From Erythrobacter sp. (GTDB taxonomy: Bacteria > Pseudomonadota > Alphaproteobacteria > Sphingomonadales > Sphingomonadaceae): a stretch of DNA of 45,444 nt. Position numbers and translations under genes: made by a program. Under the pieces are notes generated by a model. That model was not told where the DNA came from. It searched no databases and saw only the letters and a list, made by a program, of their open reading frames with translations. Numbering within the stretch: the stretch's first letter is position 1; each line of letters starts with the position of its first letter. The stretch is taken from the NCBI GenBank assembly GCA_030065195.1, contig JASJDE010000001.1:1-45444 (forward strand). Direction: 5' to 3'. Positions 44,426 through 45,444 of the stretch are shown piece after piece.

Positions 44426-45444
44426 ATGACCACCGGCAAGAAAGCACTGATCACTGGAGTTACCGGGCAGGACGGCGCGTATCTTTCGCGGCTGCTGCTC
44501 GACAAGGGGTACGAAGTGCACGGGGTCAAGCGGCGTTCCTCCTCGTTCAACACCGGCCGGATCGAGGATATCTACCAGGATCCGCACACCGACGATCAGC
44601 GCTTCGTGCTGCATTACGGCGACCTCACCGACAGCACCAATCTGATCCGCATCGTGCAGGAAGTGCAGCCTGACGAGATCTACAACCTTGCCGCGCAAAG
44701 CCACGTGGCGGTCAGCTTCGAAACGCCCGAATACACCGGAAATGCCGACGCGATCGGGACTCTGCGTCTGCTCGAAGCAATCCGCATCCTTGGGCTTGAG
44801 AAGAAGACCCGGTTCTACCAGGCTTCGACTTCGGAGCTTTACGGGTTGGTGCAGGAAGTCCCGCAGAGCGAGACTACGCCGTTCTATCCGCGCAGTCCCT
44901 ATGCTGCGGCCAAGCTCTACGCCTACTGGATCACGGTCAACTACCGCGAAGCCTATGGCATGCACGCCTCCAACGGTATTCTGTTCAACCATGAAAGCCC
45001 GCTGCGCGGCGAAACCTTCGTCACCCGCAAGATCACCCGCGCCGCCGCTGCCATCGCGCTGGGCAAGCAGGACAAGCTCTATCTGGGGAATCTCGACGCC
45101 AAGCGCGACTGGGGCCATGCCCGCGAATATGTGCGCGGCATGTGGATGATGATGCAGCAGGACGAGCCGGACGATTACGTGCTGGCGACCGGCGAGACCA
45201 CCAGCGTCCGCGACTTCGTGCAATGGGCATTCGAAGACGCCGGTATCCCGGTCGAATTCAAGGGTGAAGGCGTTGAAGAGAAGGGTTACGCGCTCGACGA
45301 CGGGCGCTGCCTGATCGAAGTCGACCCGGCCTATTTCCGCCCGACCGAGGTCGAACTGCTGCTCGGCGATCCGACCAAGGCCAAGGAAAAGCTCGGCTGG
45401 GTCCATGAAACCGGCCCGCGCGAACTGGCGCGCGAAATGGTCGA
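44426..45444 (+). CDS. gmd: GDP-mannose 4,6-dehydratase (3' truncated by window edge)
   Basis: Own translation of frame +2: [54 protein letters not shown]...[37 protein letters not shown]...[19 protein letters not shown]. Absent from the ORF track because no stop falls inside the window. Confidence 0.96.
   Translation, partial: MTTGKKALITGVTGQDGAYLSRLLLDKGYEVHGVKRRSSSFNTGRIEDIYQDPHTDDQRFVLHYGDLTDSTNLIRIVQEVQPDEIYNLAAQSHVAVSFETPEYTGNADAIGTLRLLEAIRILGLEKKTRFYQASTSELYGLVQEVPQSETTPFYPRSPYAAAKLYAYWITVNYREAYGMHASNGILFNHESPLRGETFVTRKITRAAAAIALGKQDKLYLGNLDAKRDWGHAREYVRGMWMMMQQDEPDDYVLATGETTSVRDFVQWAFEDAGIPVEFKGEGVEEKGYALDDGRCLIEVDPAYFRPTEVELLLGDPTKAKEKLGWVHETGPRELAREMV

Noticed and set aside
1-45444. 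Search for CRISPR arrays, IS elements or defence systems
   Set aside because: No regularly spaced direct repeats, transposase-like motifs, or recognisable defence genes were seen in the translations or intergenic gaps.

Overview
High-GC alphaproteobacterial chromosome segment; gene content (SciP/DUF1153, FlbT-like protein, RND/TonB-type proteins) suggests a sphingomonad/Erythrobacter-like host, which is an inference. Positions 1-19.3 kb are mostly core genes: etfA 3' end, two tandem TonB-C-like periplasmic proteins, an orphan FlbT-like ORF, DUF445, an RND efflux pair, GlsB-like, sciP, mnmA, a serine hydrolase, pdxH-CDF-phzF, a J-domain protein, YihY/BrkB and fabI. From about 19.3 kb to the right edge lies a surface-glycan locus. 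A polyprenyl-phosphate sugar transferase is divergent from a co-directional run of about 24 genes. That run opens with a complete pseudaminic acid (CMP-Pse) set (pseB, pseC, pseF, a pseG fused to a GNAT domain, pseI). It continues with a Gfo/Idh + DegT aminotransferase + GNAT amino-sugar module, an uncharacterised GT-B-like protein, an MBOAT with three SGNH-like proteins, a Zn-ADH + Gfo/Idh pair, a capsule-synthesis-like protein, a PhyH-like dioxygenase, Wzx- and Wzy-like membrane proteins, three hexapeptide acyltransferases, a CgeB-like glycosyltransferase, an FkbM methyltransferase and a truncated gmd. The most novel part is the apparently heavily decorated Pse-containing glycan pathway with unassigned transferase and modification genes. 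No tRNA, rRNA, CRISPR array or mobile element was recognised. All functional calls come from reading motifs and architecture; no database search was run.
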